Positions 44,894 through 56,244 of a stretch of 64,000 nt of DNA are shown piece by piece. Each line of letters begins with the position of its first letter. Positions within the stretch are counted from its first letter, which is position 1. A program made the position numbers and the translations under genes. The stretch spans positions 16,408,001-16,472,000 of the forward strand of contig OY754466.1 in NCBI GenBank assembly GCA_963575645.1, written 5' to 3'. The notes under the pieces are model-generated. The model was not told the origin of the DNA, did not search any database, and saw only the letters and a program-made list of their open reading frames with translations. This DNA is from Xanthostigma xanthostigma (Eukaryota; Arthropoda; Insecta; Raphidioptera; Raphidiidae).

Positions 44894-46744
44894 CTTTAGT
44901 TGCGGTAGATACGAATTATTGATTGCCTACAATGTAAATGTCCACGTGCAATTACTGAACACAGATCCCTGCATATTTTTGAATAATTCCAGAACACATT
45001 TTCCCGTTTGTGTAAAATTTAATTAAGCATTTCCTTATATACTTAATATTTTGTAACCAAAGGTATCTTTGTATGAATGATTGTATATTCATAATTTGAT
45101 TTTCATATTTTCCGACTACCTGAACACAGAGAATTAATTTCAACAGAACACTTCTCAGGTTATTGAACTTGCCTAACAGGCACGTATCTATTGAAAAATA
45201 TTTTTGATTTTTTTTAAATATTGATTTTCAACCGAAAGAAATTAATCAACTAGGTAATATAACGTCGGGGCTTGAGAATATCCCAGCGCATTTAGCGATT
45301 TAAGATGCTCTACAGCTAAGTGAATTATATATTTATATGATGTTTTCAAACCCTCAGTTCCCAGGTTCTAATTCGAGAACTGGTAAAAGTATATCAATTG
45401 GATTTTCAATTGATCATCAAAAATTAATAAAATTAGTTCGTGTTGAGCGTTTTTGTGCAGTTATTTTGCAACAATAAATTTTGAATTAACTGTAAATTGT
45501 AATAAACAAATTTTGAGTACATAATTTTAAATAAATTCTGTTTGCCCTAATTCTCAAAAATATGGAAACACCCCAAGCTCAAAGAACCTTAGCTGTTGGA
45601 ACTAAACTAAAATCGTATATATTTTATTTAATTATTTTCTGCTTTCAAGATGAGTTCTTTAATCACGATAATTAATTAGTATCAACACTGTGAAAAGAAT
45701 GATCTTCACAACTGTGTTGATTTGGTTGAACGAACTTAAAAAAAGTGTAAAAAAGATTTAAAAAAGCTAACTATGACAAGTAACTTTCTACACATCAAAG
45801 TACAAAGACAAACAACAAAACCAAGTCCAAGAGTTTTGTGTTCAAAATAAACCGTGTGAACCGTTCTAAAAAATTGAAAGTGTTTCTTTGTGAAGGACCG
45901 ATCTCCCGTAGATTGATAAACCGCGTAGTCCTACCTAGATCTTGTTTCTGAAAGCGACAGCTGAATCAATTTTAGACCTACGTCAACTAACCATTAAATG
46001 TAATAATTATTTGCGTGTAATGACACAACATGACCACTACTTGCACTAATCGACTGATTAGTTTTCATTTGAGTTTCCGGATGAAAAACAAAAATATGTC
46101 ATAAATCAGTTTGTGCGTTTCGTAATTGTTTAAAGTTACTGACGACAGAAAGGTGAGAATAGTTGGCAGAACAAAAATGTTGAAAATTAAAAAAAAAAGA
46201 TTAAAAATAATTTAAAAAAGGTTTAATAAAAATTAAAAATTAAAAAAATATGTTAAACAATGTAAATAGATATAATTAATAAATAATTATCAAGGGGACT
46301 AATATGAAATAAAAGTAAAAACAATATTTAATTATTATTTATTTAGATAAATCGTAGGAAGTTGGAAAGGTTGATATAATTGAATTTAATTTTAATAAAT
46401 TGGACTTTTCGTCGTTTAATTATGACTTCATCAACAGCTTACTAATAAAATTTAATTGTTAAAAATAAAAACTTTTTGTCAAAATAATAATAAAGTCTAT
46501 TAAATTCCATTTTGTCACTTATAGAATTCGAGAATAAAAATGTTTAACCTCAAAACTGTTACTTTATGCTATTTAGTGACATTTTTTTGAACTAGGTTCA
46601 ATTTTTTAGTGTCTAATGAAACCGAAAGGCAACGTTGGTTGAATGAAACAAGCAGAACTAGTACCGTCCGTTCAGAAATGGACAGAACTAGTATTGACCA
46701 ATTGAAAATGCGCAAAACTAGTTTTGCTCATTTTGTAACACTCA
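44894..46744. other. Unannotated AT-rich stretch
   Basis: Carries 'ggttctaattcgagaactgg' (45364-45384), one of three related motifs. Near 46640-46735 the word 'aactagt' recurs (agcagaactagtac, gacagaactagtat, gcgcaaaactagtttt). No gene. Confidence 0.4.
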
Positions 46745-47470
46745 ATAAGTACCCGTTTAAATGTAAGATTTCGGGTTTGAGAAATATTGGTCAAAACTAG
46801 TTTTGCGCATTTATTTCGGTCATTGACCGAATTCGGGTATGGACCGTAACATTTATAACTATATAAATTGTCTAATAATAATTTTTACCTCTAAAGGTGG
46901 CTATTTGTGTTCGCTATTCGACCATCCACACATGGCAGTCAAATAGCAAACACACAAACATTTGGCAGCAGAACGCAAGGTTCAAAATTCCAGGAATTTT
47001 AGCACTGTTTCATTGTCCCAATTCATTTTCAATAGTAATTGTTCTAGTTCTCGCTCACAGCACAGACACAAAAATACTGCACGTCCGTACAGGTGCACGG
47101 CGCGTGCGCTTCTGAATGTGGCCATTGTGTGGACGGTTTATTTGCGTATTTGCCTATTTGACTCCTTTGATGTGCCTCGAAAAACCGACAAGCGCACAGT
47201 AATGCGTATTTGGTATTGGCTTTATTTGTCAAATAGGCAAATAAGGCCAACATTTTGTCAAATAGACTGTCCACACTTGGTAATTGTTTGCCAAATATGC
47301 CAAATACACAAATACAAATAGCCATGAGAAATGCCGGCATAAGATTTCGTGTTTGGGAAATATTGGTCAAAGCATTTATTTCGGTCATTGACCGAATTCG
47401 GCTATAGACCGTAACATTTATAATTATATAAATTGTCTAATAATAATTTCCATAAATGAATACCTCTAAT
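46745..47470 (+). repeat. ~125-bp direct repeats flanking a TIR element
   Basis: 46761-46893 and 47341-47470 share 'gatttcg(g/t)gtttg', 'gaaatattggtcaaa', 'tttcggtcattgaccgaatt' and 'ttgtctaataataattt'. The first copy has an extra 'actagttttgcgc'. The TIR element 46898-47324 fills the space between them. Either a segment was duplicated with the element at the junction, or both are parts of one larger element. Confidence 0.75.
46898..47324. mobile_element. 427-bp TIR MITE rich in 'caaatag' words
   Basis: Ends 'tggctatttgtgttcgctat' and, in reverse, 'tggctatttgtatttgtgta' are TIRs. 'gtcaaatag', 'atttgcctatttg' and 'tccacacatgg / tccacacttgg' recur throughout in both orientations. Both strands have ~115-codon frames here, which is a by-product of the composition. 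No target duplication resolved. Confidence 0.75.
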
Positions 47471-49439
47471 AAATATACGATATAGTCGCTAAGTTCTCCT
47501 TTTTGTCACAATTAACGAGACCAATTTACCCTCCATGAACATAGTTTATTCTGAAGTAACGGTTGTCGCTTAGTTTCCACTTTTGCTGCTATGAACGCGA
47601 TCTGTCTACATTTCTCCTTCGTGTACAAAGTCAATACTACAGGAAATTGAACAGTGTTGATGTTTTTTTTAAATTTTTCCATTTGTATTTACATATCTGT
47701 TTTAAATTGCATTATGTGATAGAATGCTATTTCGGTTCGTAGCCATTTTTTTTCTCCTTCATTGTTGACATTCACTGCTGTAAATAGTGACTGCATTATC
47801 CTCGTGTCCCTTCCGCACATTTCGCTTCGTTCGCTCAGTTTGCTGTTGCAGCCGAGATTTATTTCCTGCTCGCCTGATACTGGAGAGTTGCATATTGAAT
47901 TCTAGTGAAATATTACATATGAGACGCTCGAAAGCTATTGTATAGCTGTTAGTGCAATAGCTTGCCAATTCCGTAACCTTTTGGGATGTGCAGGGGTGTG
48001 CGAATACTCCTCCACATCAATTACATCCAATTCTGGCCACAAAAACTTCATTAACAATTCGCGATACTCCACACTATTAACAGGTTAGCGCATTTCCAGA
48101 CGCATTTTCAAAGAAATACAGATTCCCTTACTGTGGCTATATATATTTTCAAGTGACCAACAAGGACGACGACGAACAATGGTCTTCTGTAATTTTGTAA
48201 TTAAACGCCTCACTGAGTGAGTAGCTAGCATTGAAGATATCGTGACAGTGCACTCATTTGAACACTAATCAAATCTTCCAATTTTTTTGATATTCTAAAA
48301 ATTACAAATTTTAGTAAATTATTCTAAAATGTTGGATACTTATTCAAGTTATATATTAAGAAATAAGTTAACAAAATTATATTCATGTCTCGGTTTTTTG
48401 ATATACCCCTCATTAATTACAATTACTTAGTCTAATATTTTATAATAATACTTTTACTTCAAATTTGAAACTTCGTCTATGAAATAAAAACAACTTTCCA
48501 CTAAAAACTTTTTTTAATATTTTTTGATTAGTATTAACCTAGTGCACAATCCCTCACTAAAAAATGAATTAAGGAATTAAGAAGGCTTCTCTGTATCTAG
48601 TAGGTATCATAGTTATTCGATCGTTAAGTAGAAAAAATATTAGCGCCAAATCAAGTAGGAAAAATTCGACTGGTAAGTCAGCCAGTCCTATATTTGCCAC
48701 AATCGAAAAATCACAAAACTGAAAATTCTCAACAACACTTTTTTAGTTCTTAGAAAATTTTCGAAAAATAAAAAAAAAATGTTCGTAATCTATTTGATTC
48801 TAACAAAATTTGAGACGATCCCATTTGGAAGATATGTAGATGAATAAAGAAATATTCTCCATCGAATCTTATAAATATTACAAAGAAAAAAGTATGCGCG
48901 ATAAATTTCATCCCTGGAACATCTACGCTCGGTTGAAGCAGCAAAAACTAACGTGAAATTCTTCGCCAGAAACTGCATTGAATCACAAATTTCTGTACAA
49001 GTTTCAAGTTTAAATCCTTTTGCGTCGTCCTGTCAATAAATATCATGTATCGAATTTTAATGTTAATGTGATGTTATTTCTTTCAAAAAATAACGAGTTT
49101 TTAAAAACGATTTTATATTTGTTCTATTTGTAAAGACAGTAAAAATATACAGAGTTTTTATTTTATAACAAAACATCTATGAGAGCTGGGCAAAACACCG
49201 AGCATCGATGCATTCGAGCGACATTTTAAAAAATGCTTAAAACAATCGATTTTAAGCATTACTAATTTAATTTTTAAAATCTTAATTTCCAACATTAAAA
49301 GGTAGCGAGATGGTGACAGAAATGGTCAAGGAGCACTTGGTGGCAGAAACGCTCTCGTTCGTGTAGTCTGAGCTCCCCTCTACAAATCCGCTTAGTGGAG
49401 TAGTAGGGGTCTAGCGCGTTGCCATACGACGCTGAAGCT
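47471..49439. other. Unannotated stretch
   Basis: No gene or repeat boundary recognised. A small hairpin (aatgcttaaaacaatcgattttaagcatt) lies near 49232-49262. A GC-richer patch at 49300-49440 has no open frame of note. Confidence 0.4.
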
Positions 49440-49710
49440 CTTTAAAAAAAACGGTAAAATTCAAAATTTCTCTACAAAATGGCAGAAAATGACTTCCTAG
49501 TTGCGGAAAAAATATTTTCTGCCAATTTACCCCCTGCAAAGATTGTCAGTATAATAAATAAATATATATTAAATAAGGGGTGAGGTGGTGGTGGTGGGTA
49601 TTGTGTCCAAACCCTTTCCCCCTCGAAACCCAACCACTTTCGTTCGAACTATTTGTTTATTGAACCCTTTATTTTTTGAAGAAAAGCGTCAAATGTTTGT
49701 AAAGCATCCA
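49440..49710 (+). repeat. Dispersed repeat, family E, copy 2
   Basis: 'tattgtgtccaaaccctttc', 'acccaaccactttcgttcga' and 'aaccctttattttttgaaga' match 40733-40835. Preceded by a GGT-rich patch (gaggtggtggtggtgggta). Confidence 0.7.
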
Positions 49711-49966
49711 GTTTATTGAATTTTATTTTAGATCGTCAAAGGTCAACTGGCGTTTTTTCAACTTTAACAAATTAATAACATTAACGAAATTAACGAAAAA
49801 AGTTTTGAGCATGTATTGTTGAAAATCGGTGTTATAAAAAAATTGTTTCAAACAATATCAGACCGGTACCGCCCGGTAACACGGGTTTTGATAATTAGTA
49901 CGATTTTCTGAACTGATTCCAGTAAAAAATTAAATGGGTATAGCTATTTAACATGTCATATCAATC

Positions 49967-50202
49967 CCATCAAAAAAATACCTAAATGTGAAAAAGGGAG
50001 CCAAGTTCAATATTCAATACAAAAAGAATTGAGATCTAAAAGGGTGACAAGTTTTCGTGTTTTATATTATGATTTATACCTGAACTTCATGTTTATATAT
50101 GTGAGAACTTCCCAAGTGACAACTTGGTACCCTTTTAGATCTCATTTTTTTTTTGTATTGAATATTGAAGTTGGCTCCCTTTTTCACATTTGTTTTTGAT
50201 GG
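49967..50202. repeat. 236-bp foldback MITE
   Basis: Arms 49967-50053 and 50121-50202 are reverse complements (ccatcaaaaaaatacctaaa ... tgtttttgatgg; gagatctaaaagggt ... acccttttagatctc) with a loop of about 68 bases. Small gaps only. Confidence 0.88.
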
Positions 50203-51119
50203 AATGTCATCATATCATTACTTTTTGTATAAAGAAATTATTATTATTTATCATTCAAAGGTGATTTGTAAAATTAATTTTTTTCCTGTACTACCTATAG
50301 TTTTCTTTTTCGAAAGGCGCTAGGTGTTAATAAAAATCGATTACTTGGAAAATATTTCAAATCTTAAAAATTCACTGTTTTCTGATTTTTTCCTTTGTAT
50401 ACATACAATCACCTAGCTGGACACCAAAAACTTTCTAGGTCATCTGGAAGTGGGTTAGGTTTTTGATCCATATGGCAGTGAGGCAGTAAGTTAGTAATAA
50501 AAATGCCGGTTTTTAGTCGTTAATATCTCAATAATCTAAGGGGTTTTAATAAAAAACCAAATATCATGTATTTATGTTAGATAGATTTTGAGTTATTAAT
50601 GCAGGGTGAAAAGTGGCTCCAAATGGTTCGTGTGATATAATACACGGCTGCTGCTTCCTTTTTCTTTGTTGAACTTGGCTTGACACGCTATCGCGTATCT
50701 AGATACGCTGCGTTAGTTCCAGCCGCACAGTATATAATTGGTTAAAGTGTGAGTATATTTTTTAGACACTCTGTATAATGACGTGCAGGTGACTTTCTGT
50801 CACACCTTGTACTATAAACTAAAGCTCTAAAGCTTCCTGTCCAGCAGTAGGTTGACTTGCACGAACGCCTAAATCCGATCTGACTGTAACACAGCGTTAG
50901 CTGTGATGCATTAGTTGTAGAGGTGTTAACTATCCCAGCTTCCCTGCTCGCATCTTGCAGTACATACTTTATAAACACTAGATTGTAATTCATTGTTACT
51001 GCACTACGACAGCGGTGGATGAAAAAGCTACGGAGGTGTAATCTTCAGAAAAAAAAGATTTGTCGGTTCGTATGGACACGCGACAGAATCTATGTTATTT
51101 ACGTGGTTTATATTAATGT
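50203..51119. other. Unannotated stretch
   Basis: Includes the 16-bp palindrome gcgtatctagatacgc (about 50693-50708). The 83-codon minus frame 50742-50993 has no recognised content. Confidence 0.4.
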
Positions 51120-51329
51120 TTTTAGTTTACGTATCAAATTCTATCAGATGTCGCTACATGTTACAAAAACAGTTTTTTTAACAAATTTTGCACAAAATAT
51201 AATAAAAACTATCCTATAGTGTAAGTTGGACCAAGTAAGACACATTTACAAAATTTCATTAAAATCGGTTCAGTGGTTTCGAAGATTAACGTGGACGAAC
51301 AATGTGAAACGAGATTTTTATATATTATA
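51120..51329 (-). mobile_element. 5' end of a Helitron, family C
   Basis: Minus strand, from 51329: 'tataatatataaaaatctcg', 'gaaaccactgaaccgatttt', 'aacttacactataggatagt' and 'atgtagcgacatctgataga', matching 27663-27880. It abuts, without a gap, the 3' CTAG|T end of the family A Helitron at 51330. Confidence 0.75.
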
Positions 51330-51996
51330 CTAGCGGTCCCGCCCAGTTTCACCCGGGTGCAAAAAAACGAATGGGGAAGGAAGGTACATGAGTACGCACA
51401 TTCATCTTAGTTTACCGAGATGAATGTTGTGTCCAAACTTCATAATGATCTGCGTTACCGTTCAAAAGTTTTTGTCGTTAAAAAGCAGTATTTATACTTT
51501 TATAGGTGCCTATAGTTGTAAGTTTTCAAATGAGCTATTAATTAGATTTATTTAATTTTAATTAGTCGTAATAAAATTTTAAAAAATTGAAATGTAAGCC
51601 TTAGAAGAAAGCAATCTAGAAAATAAAAAAAATATATATATATTCGCCGACGTGGAGCTTGAACCCTAGACCCTGGCATTAAGAGTCTTACGCTCTATCA
51701 ACTGAGCTATCCGACCTTGTAAGCTTGACGCGCTAATATTGCAATATTCAGTTAAGACATTTCACCTGATAATATTTGTCGGATGGACTAATTTTGAGAT
51801 ACATCTTGCAACATTTTTCATTGATGTTCCGCTCCAATTGGTCGTAGCGTAATATTATATAGCCTATAGCCTTCCTCGGTAAATGGGCTATCCAACAAAA
51901 AAAAATTTATTCAATTTGAACCAGTAGTTCCTGAGATTAGCGCGTTCAAACAAATAAACAAACAAACTCTTCAGCTTTATAATATATTAGTATAGA
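51330..51996 (-). mobile_element. Helitron, family A, long form with tRNA-like module
   Basis: On the minus strand starts A|TCTATACTAATATATTATAAAG (51996) and ends GGGACCGCTAG|T (51330). Like 14298-15010 it carries the extra module, here 51478-51774 (297 bases), again between two CGACAAA direct repeats (51471-51477 and 51775-51781 on the plus strand as TTTGTCG). The shared insertion point shows that the module was captured once and copied with the Helitron. Confidence 0.92.
51644..51715 (-). tRNA. tRNA-Lys-like sequence inside Helitron (not a functional tRNA)
   Basis: Minus strand GGTCGGATAGCTCAGTTG..., anticodon loop CTCTTAA (anticodon CTT, Lys) and T region GGGTTCAAGCTCC. Homologous to 14574-14650, which reads TTT at the anticodon. 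D arm is perfect; acceptor and anticodon stems are mismatched. Confidence 0.7.
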
Positions 51997-52437
51997 TATA
52001 GATAGGTAGGGATGCAGTAAAGACAGTGACCTTGTAGCCGAACAAGCTTTGACCCATATTTACGAAGCTTTTATGTTTATGTAGCTGTATCTGTAATACG
52101 AAATAACATTATCTCAACATCTCACATGTTTGTTCGTAGACAGAGCTATGTGTGCGGCATACAAATTTAATTATTCCTCTGCTGAAAATTTAAAATGAAA
52201 CAATGTTTTCACTTAGATTATGACTGATAATGGAATTCAGACAACTCAGAACTGAATGCACGGATTAGAATATTTGAATATTTTTATTTAAATCTGTTCG
52301 TTCATTGTTGGGCATAAATTAAACAAAGAGTTTTTAACACTACAACTGAATATAATAGGATTGTCATTCGTCTTCTTTTTCTCGGGGTGTCCGGGGGCGT
52401 CCAACACCATTTTTTGAACTTATACTTACTTCTTTTG
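51997..52437. other. Unannotated stretch
   Basis: No gene or repeat recognised. Confidence 0.4.
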
Positions 52438-53172
52438 GAAAAAAGCGAGTGTGCTTTAGACTACACGACAGAAGTCAAACTTCTTTCTGACATAATTTGT
52501 TATTATTCATCCGAAAAATCACAAAATATGAACTTTAAAATTAATTTGCAATTTTATTCACTTTAAATGAAAAATGTCACCCGACTGGCAAGTAAAGAGT
52601 ACTGCTTATATTTTCGGCCACCTGTTGGCGCCAAGTATGTGTCATTCTATTGTTAGTACTGCTTATATTTTCGGCCACCTGATGGCGCCACTAGCCAGTG
52701 AAGTATTTATTTGATGCCCCTACAGTAATATACGAAACGTAACTCTCTCTCTCTCTCTTTCTATCTTCACTAACTTATATCTTCCTCTCAACTTCCAATA
52801 TACGAAACGTAATTCTCTCTCTCTCTCTTTCTATCTTTACTAACTTATATCTCCCTCTCAACTTCCAATATACAAAACGTAACTCTCTCTCTCTTTCTAT
52901 CTTTACTAACTTATATCTCCCTCTCAACTTCCAATATACGAAACGTAACTCTCTCTCTTTTTATCTTCACTAACTTATATCTCCCTCTTAACTTCCAATA
53001 TACAAAACGTAACTCTCTCTCTTTCTATCTTTACTAACTTATATCTCCCTCTCAACTTCCGTTCGCCTTGAACGATCACGCACCATTCGCCTCGTCCGAT
53101 TTCCGTAAACGCTTTTGTCAGGCCTTTGCCAGCTTACTCCCCAAGTCAAGCGTGCCTAAAGAAGTTTTACTT
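52438..53172 (+). repeat. Dispersed repeat, family F, copy 3, with internal tandem array
   Basis: Begins like 41228 (agcgagtgtgctttagacta) and ends like 15290 (ttactccccaagtcaagcgt). Between them 'tacgaaacgtaa' or 'tacaaaacgtaa' recurs at 52731, 52801, 52871, 52937 and 53001 (spacings 70, 70, 66, 64). Each unit has a (CT)n run and 'actaacttatatctccctct'. The (CT)n run shortens in later units, which accounts for most of the spacing change. 'ttcggccacctg(a/t)tggcgcca' also occurs twice (52612, 52670). Confidence 0.9.
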
Positions 53173-53658
53173 CAAAAATGATAGAAGTGGATTTTTACGT
53201 GCACACAGTAACATAAAAATTAACAGGATAAGTTGTTTGCAGAAAAGGGTACCAACAGATTTGAGCGACCATTGACTTACACTGGTGGACACGCGTTTAT
53301 CATAATATATCTTTGTTGTTGTTTTTCGGATCACTGAGTGAGAAGGGCAGAGTATGGTAGAGACCATGTTCGCATGCGTGTAGCGTCTAATAGCTATATT
53401 TATGCGAATCTCACTCCAATATTTTATTTCAATAATAAATTATTTGGATGCAACTTAAAAATTAGGTTTTAGTCACGCCAAAGAAGTAAACTTCTAACGC
53501 GCGTAGTCCGTATGTACACGCACGCATATTTTTATTACAAAAAAAAATTTCAATTAATATAATGAAAACTAAACTCTGAGAAATATTGAACGCTATATAA
53601 ATATATAAAACAGAACAAGATTTTTTATTCGAGAACTTGTAGCGGGTTTCACTCGATT
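53173..53658. other. Unannotated stretch
   Basis: No recognised gene or repeat. Confidence 0.35.
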
Positions 53659-54764
53659 TTTAGGGTTCCGTACCTCAAAAGGATCATTTTGTTGTCCGTC
53701 CGTCTGTTTGTCTGTCAAGACTCTTGGGAATCAAAACCTATAGGGTACTTCCCGTTGACCTAGAATCATGAAATTTGGCAAGAAGCAATGTCTTATACCA
53801 CAAGTAAAGGAAAAAATCCAAAAACCGTAAATTTATAGCTAAATCACAAAAAAATAATGTTTTAAACCGCAACAACATGATACGCACGTACACAGTAACA
53901 GTTCTAATACCTACAAAACAAGCGTCCGCTACCGGTGCGTTTATACTAGTGATGTGCCGGATCGTTAAAATGTATATCCGCGGATACGGATCTGAATACG
54001 GATATTTGGTTTCAAGATCCGCGGATAACTTTCTTAGAGTACGCGGCGGTAAATATTGCACATCGACCTTTGGAAAGAGACTATCTGTTATGGGAAAAAG
54101 TTATTGACCTCTTTAAGAGTTAACTCTCATAACAGATTGTCTCTTTCCAAAGATCGATGGGCAATATCTCATTATAAAGATAGTTTTTTAGTACCTTTGA
54201 GTTATGTACTATTGGTATGGTACTCACTACGATAAATGTTTGCAATATAAAGGTGCCAAATACGATTTTAAAAAATATAAAATAATCTGAATGGAATTTA
54301 ACAGTTTTTCATTATTACCTAATCACCTATATATATAAAATTTCATCTACGAATTGAAAATTAATAAGGTAAAATATCCGTAAAAAATTCGTCAAAAACT
54401 AACGGATACGGATACGGATCTTTCTTCTCCCTCGGATATCCGCGGATACGGATACGGATATCCGGCACATCACTAGTTTATACAGCACAATATGATAACT
54501 CTCGCATACAACACGGAAAGACAACTAGGCTAGCCACGAGGTACAATCCGGTTCAGTAGTCCATCTGAATTCATTGGAATTACACGCTTAGTTGGCAAAC
54601 TGACCGCGACATTTCTCGATGTATGGGGACAGTTTTCCGACGGCTAAGCGGGAAAAATCTTTAAGACTCGATTCCCGTGATGGGCGAAGTATTTAAATAC
54701 CTACAAGTTTGTACGGAATCCTCGGTGCGCGAGTTCGACTCGTACTTGGCCGTTTTTTTTAACA
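53659..54764 (-). mobile_element. Lepidopteran interspersed repeat (CCGGCCAAGTGCGAG family), copy 2
   Basis: Inverted relative of 5181-5740, from 'agggttccgtacctcaaaag' to 'ctcgtacttggccg'. Interrupted at 53947-54475 by a hAT MITE; without it the element is about 570 bp, the same as copy 1. The two copies differ by scattered substitutions. Confidence 0.88.
53947..54475. mobile_element. Nested hAT MITE (529 bp) with verified empty site
   Basis: TIRs TAGTGATGTGCCGGAT and ATCCGGCACATCACTA lie inside an 8-bp duplication gtttatac (53939-53946 and 54476-54483). Copy 1 of the host repeat (5441-5458, reversed) reads 'ggtgcgttaatacagcac' with one uninterrupted 8-mer, so the insertion site is confirmed within this window. 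Subterminal 'cggatacggat' repeats occur at both ends. An internal hairpin pairs about 54050-54095 with 54128-54167 (ctttggaaagaga ... tctctttccaaag). No transposase. Confidence 0.95.
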
Positions 54765-55278
54765 ATCGTATAACTCTGCATAGTTGCCAGCTCTATTTTG
54801 TTTTGCCATTTTGTCCGAAATTTTGCTCCCTCATCGACGAATAAATTTAAGTACTATGTGTAGATTTCCGTGGTAGCTGGTGACCTGTAAAAAGTAAGCG
54901 ACTTTAATCACAGATTTGTACCAGATGATAGATAACTGATATTTCTTGTTGCTATAAGCTTCAAGCTTTCAAGTTTGTTTTTAATTTTGAATGATACATA
55001 GTTGCGATTATTGTAGAAATGTATTTTGAGGTTATGTTCCATTAATACGTTTGTGCAGTGGAATCAGAGCATACAGAAAACAAGTGAGCATCATCGCACG
55101 GTTGTCTGATACTGCAGATTGAGAAGGATTTTAATGCTGCGCGTTGCAGATGGTGTGATTTGCGAGATGCATCGTTTGCGCAAACAAACTAAAGACGGAC
55201 TCCGTAAATTTAGGTAAATACATTGCTCAGCTCTTAAATACATACACTCGATCGGGTGGGATTTTTAATAACAAAAAA
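54765..55278. other. Unannotated stretch
   Basis: No gene or recognised repeat. Confidence 0.4.
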
Positions 55279-55356
55279 TAATATATAAATTCAATACCTA
55301 CATTAACGTTTCGGTCTAAATCTGGACCGAAACGTTAATGTATAGAATTTATATAT
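55279..55356. repeat. Hairpin with ~35-bp arms
   Basis: 'tacattaacgtttcggtc' (about 55300-55317) and 'gaccgaaacgttaatgta' (55324-55341) are perfect reverse complements. Weaker pairing of 'atatataaattcaata' with 'tagaatttatatat' extends the stem outward. The loop is about 6 bases. Confidence 0.85.
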
Positions 55357-55424
55357 TTGTCTGCAAAATTGCTCGATAATTTTATTTATTCTACTGTATT
55401 AACTATACGTTTGGACACAATACC

Positions 55425-55640
55425 TACCCCCACAACCTCACCTCTTTGCAGGGGTGGTGACCCTTGTTTTTTAAATGGTAATCTCCATTTTTTATGGTCG
55501 AATATTGTTTTTTTTTGTGACAAAGAAAAACATTTTTTGTCTTAACTGTTCTTCAATTCCGCTCGTAGTTTTTTACCAAAACGCTCATTTTATTATAGCG
55601 ATATACAAAAAAAGACTACAAACTAAATTTTAAAAAATTT
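55425..55640 (-). repeat. Dispersed repeat, family E, copy 3 (inverted)
   Basis: 'ttggacacaatacctacccc' is the reverse of the 'ggtattgtgtccaa' block of 49596, and 'acaaaaaacaatat'-like sequence follows. More divergent than the other two copies. Confidence 0.5.
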
Positions 55641-56244
55641 TAGATAAAAGATGTTCATTTCCAAATAGAATAAAGATTCAATGATAAAAAAGTCCAAAGT
55701 TTCAAAAAAACACCCGGTATATATGACTTATAGGATCAACTTCTGTATGGAAGCGATGATTTTACTAAATTTTACTAAAAAAACTGATATTTTATGAAAG
55801 AAGCCGCGACTGTTGAAGAACTAAAGCGTTTTTAACGCTACGGCTTACAATAATCTATCGCTGATAAATGGATATATATTCCGTGTATATATCAACAGTT
55901 TTGTACTCCCTGTGGCGCCGCACTCGGGAAGGGCTGAAAGTGCAATTACCGGAAAGCCGCTTAACTCGTCTTCTCAAATTTAAATTCACTTTACTGCTGA
56001 GTATTAAGAGTAACGTTATTTAGTCGTATGATACTATTTTATTTTAGAAGGATAATAAATTATTATCTCCCTTTCTTCAAGTAGGTATAGGTACCTAATC
56101 CAGAACAAATATATTTTACATTTAGTTAAATACAAATAAGTCCACTTACGAAGTTTAACAAAAGTAGGGTGAGATTACATTTCTTTTTCATTTTATTTAG
56201 AACCACCAACTGCCAGGCTTTTCCTGACCCAGTTAATATCTACA
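55641..56244. other. Unannotated stretch
   Basis: A GC-richer patch at 55905-55970 (tgtggcgccgcactcggg) has no open frame. Nothing else was seen. Confidence 0.4.

Noticed and set aside
46962..47388. Overlapping ~115-codon frames on both strands
   Set aside because: They lie within a TIR element rich in inverted 'caaatag' words; the mirrored frames follow from that composition.
53877..54107. Open frames across the nested hAT MITE
   Set aside because: They cross the junction between host repeat and MITE, so they cannot be an original coding sequence.
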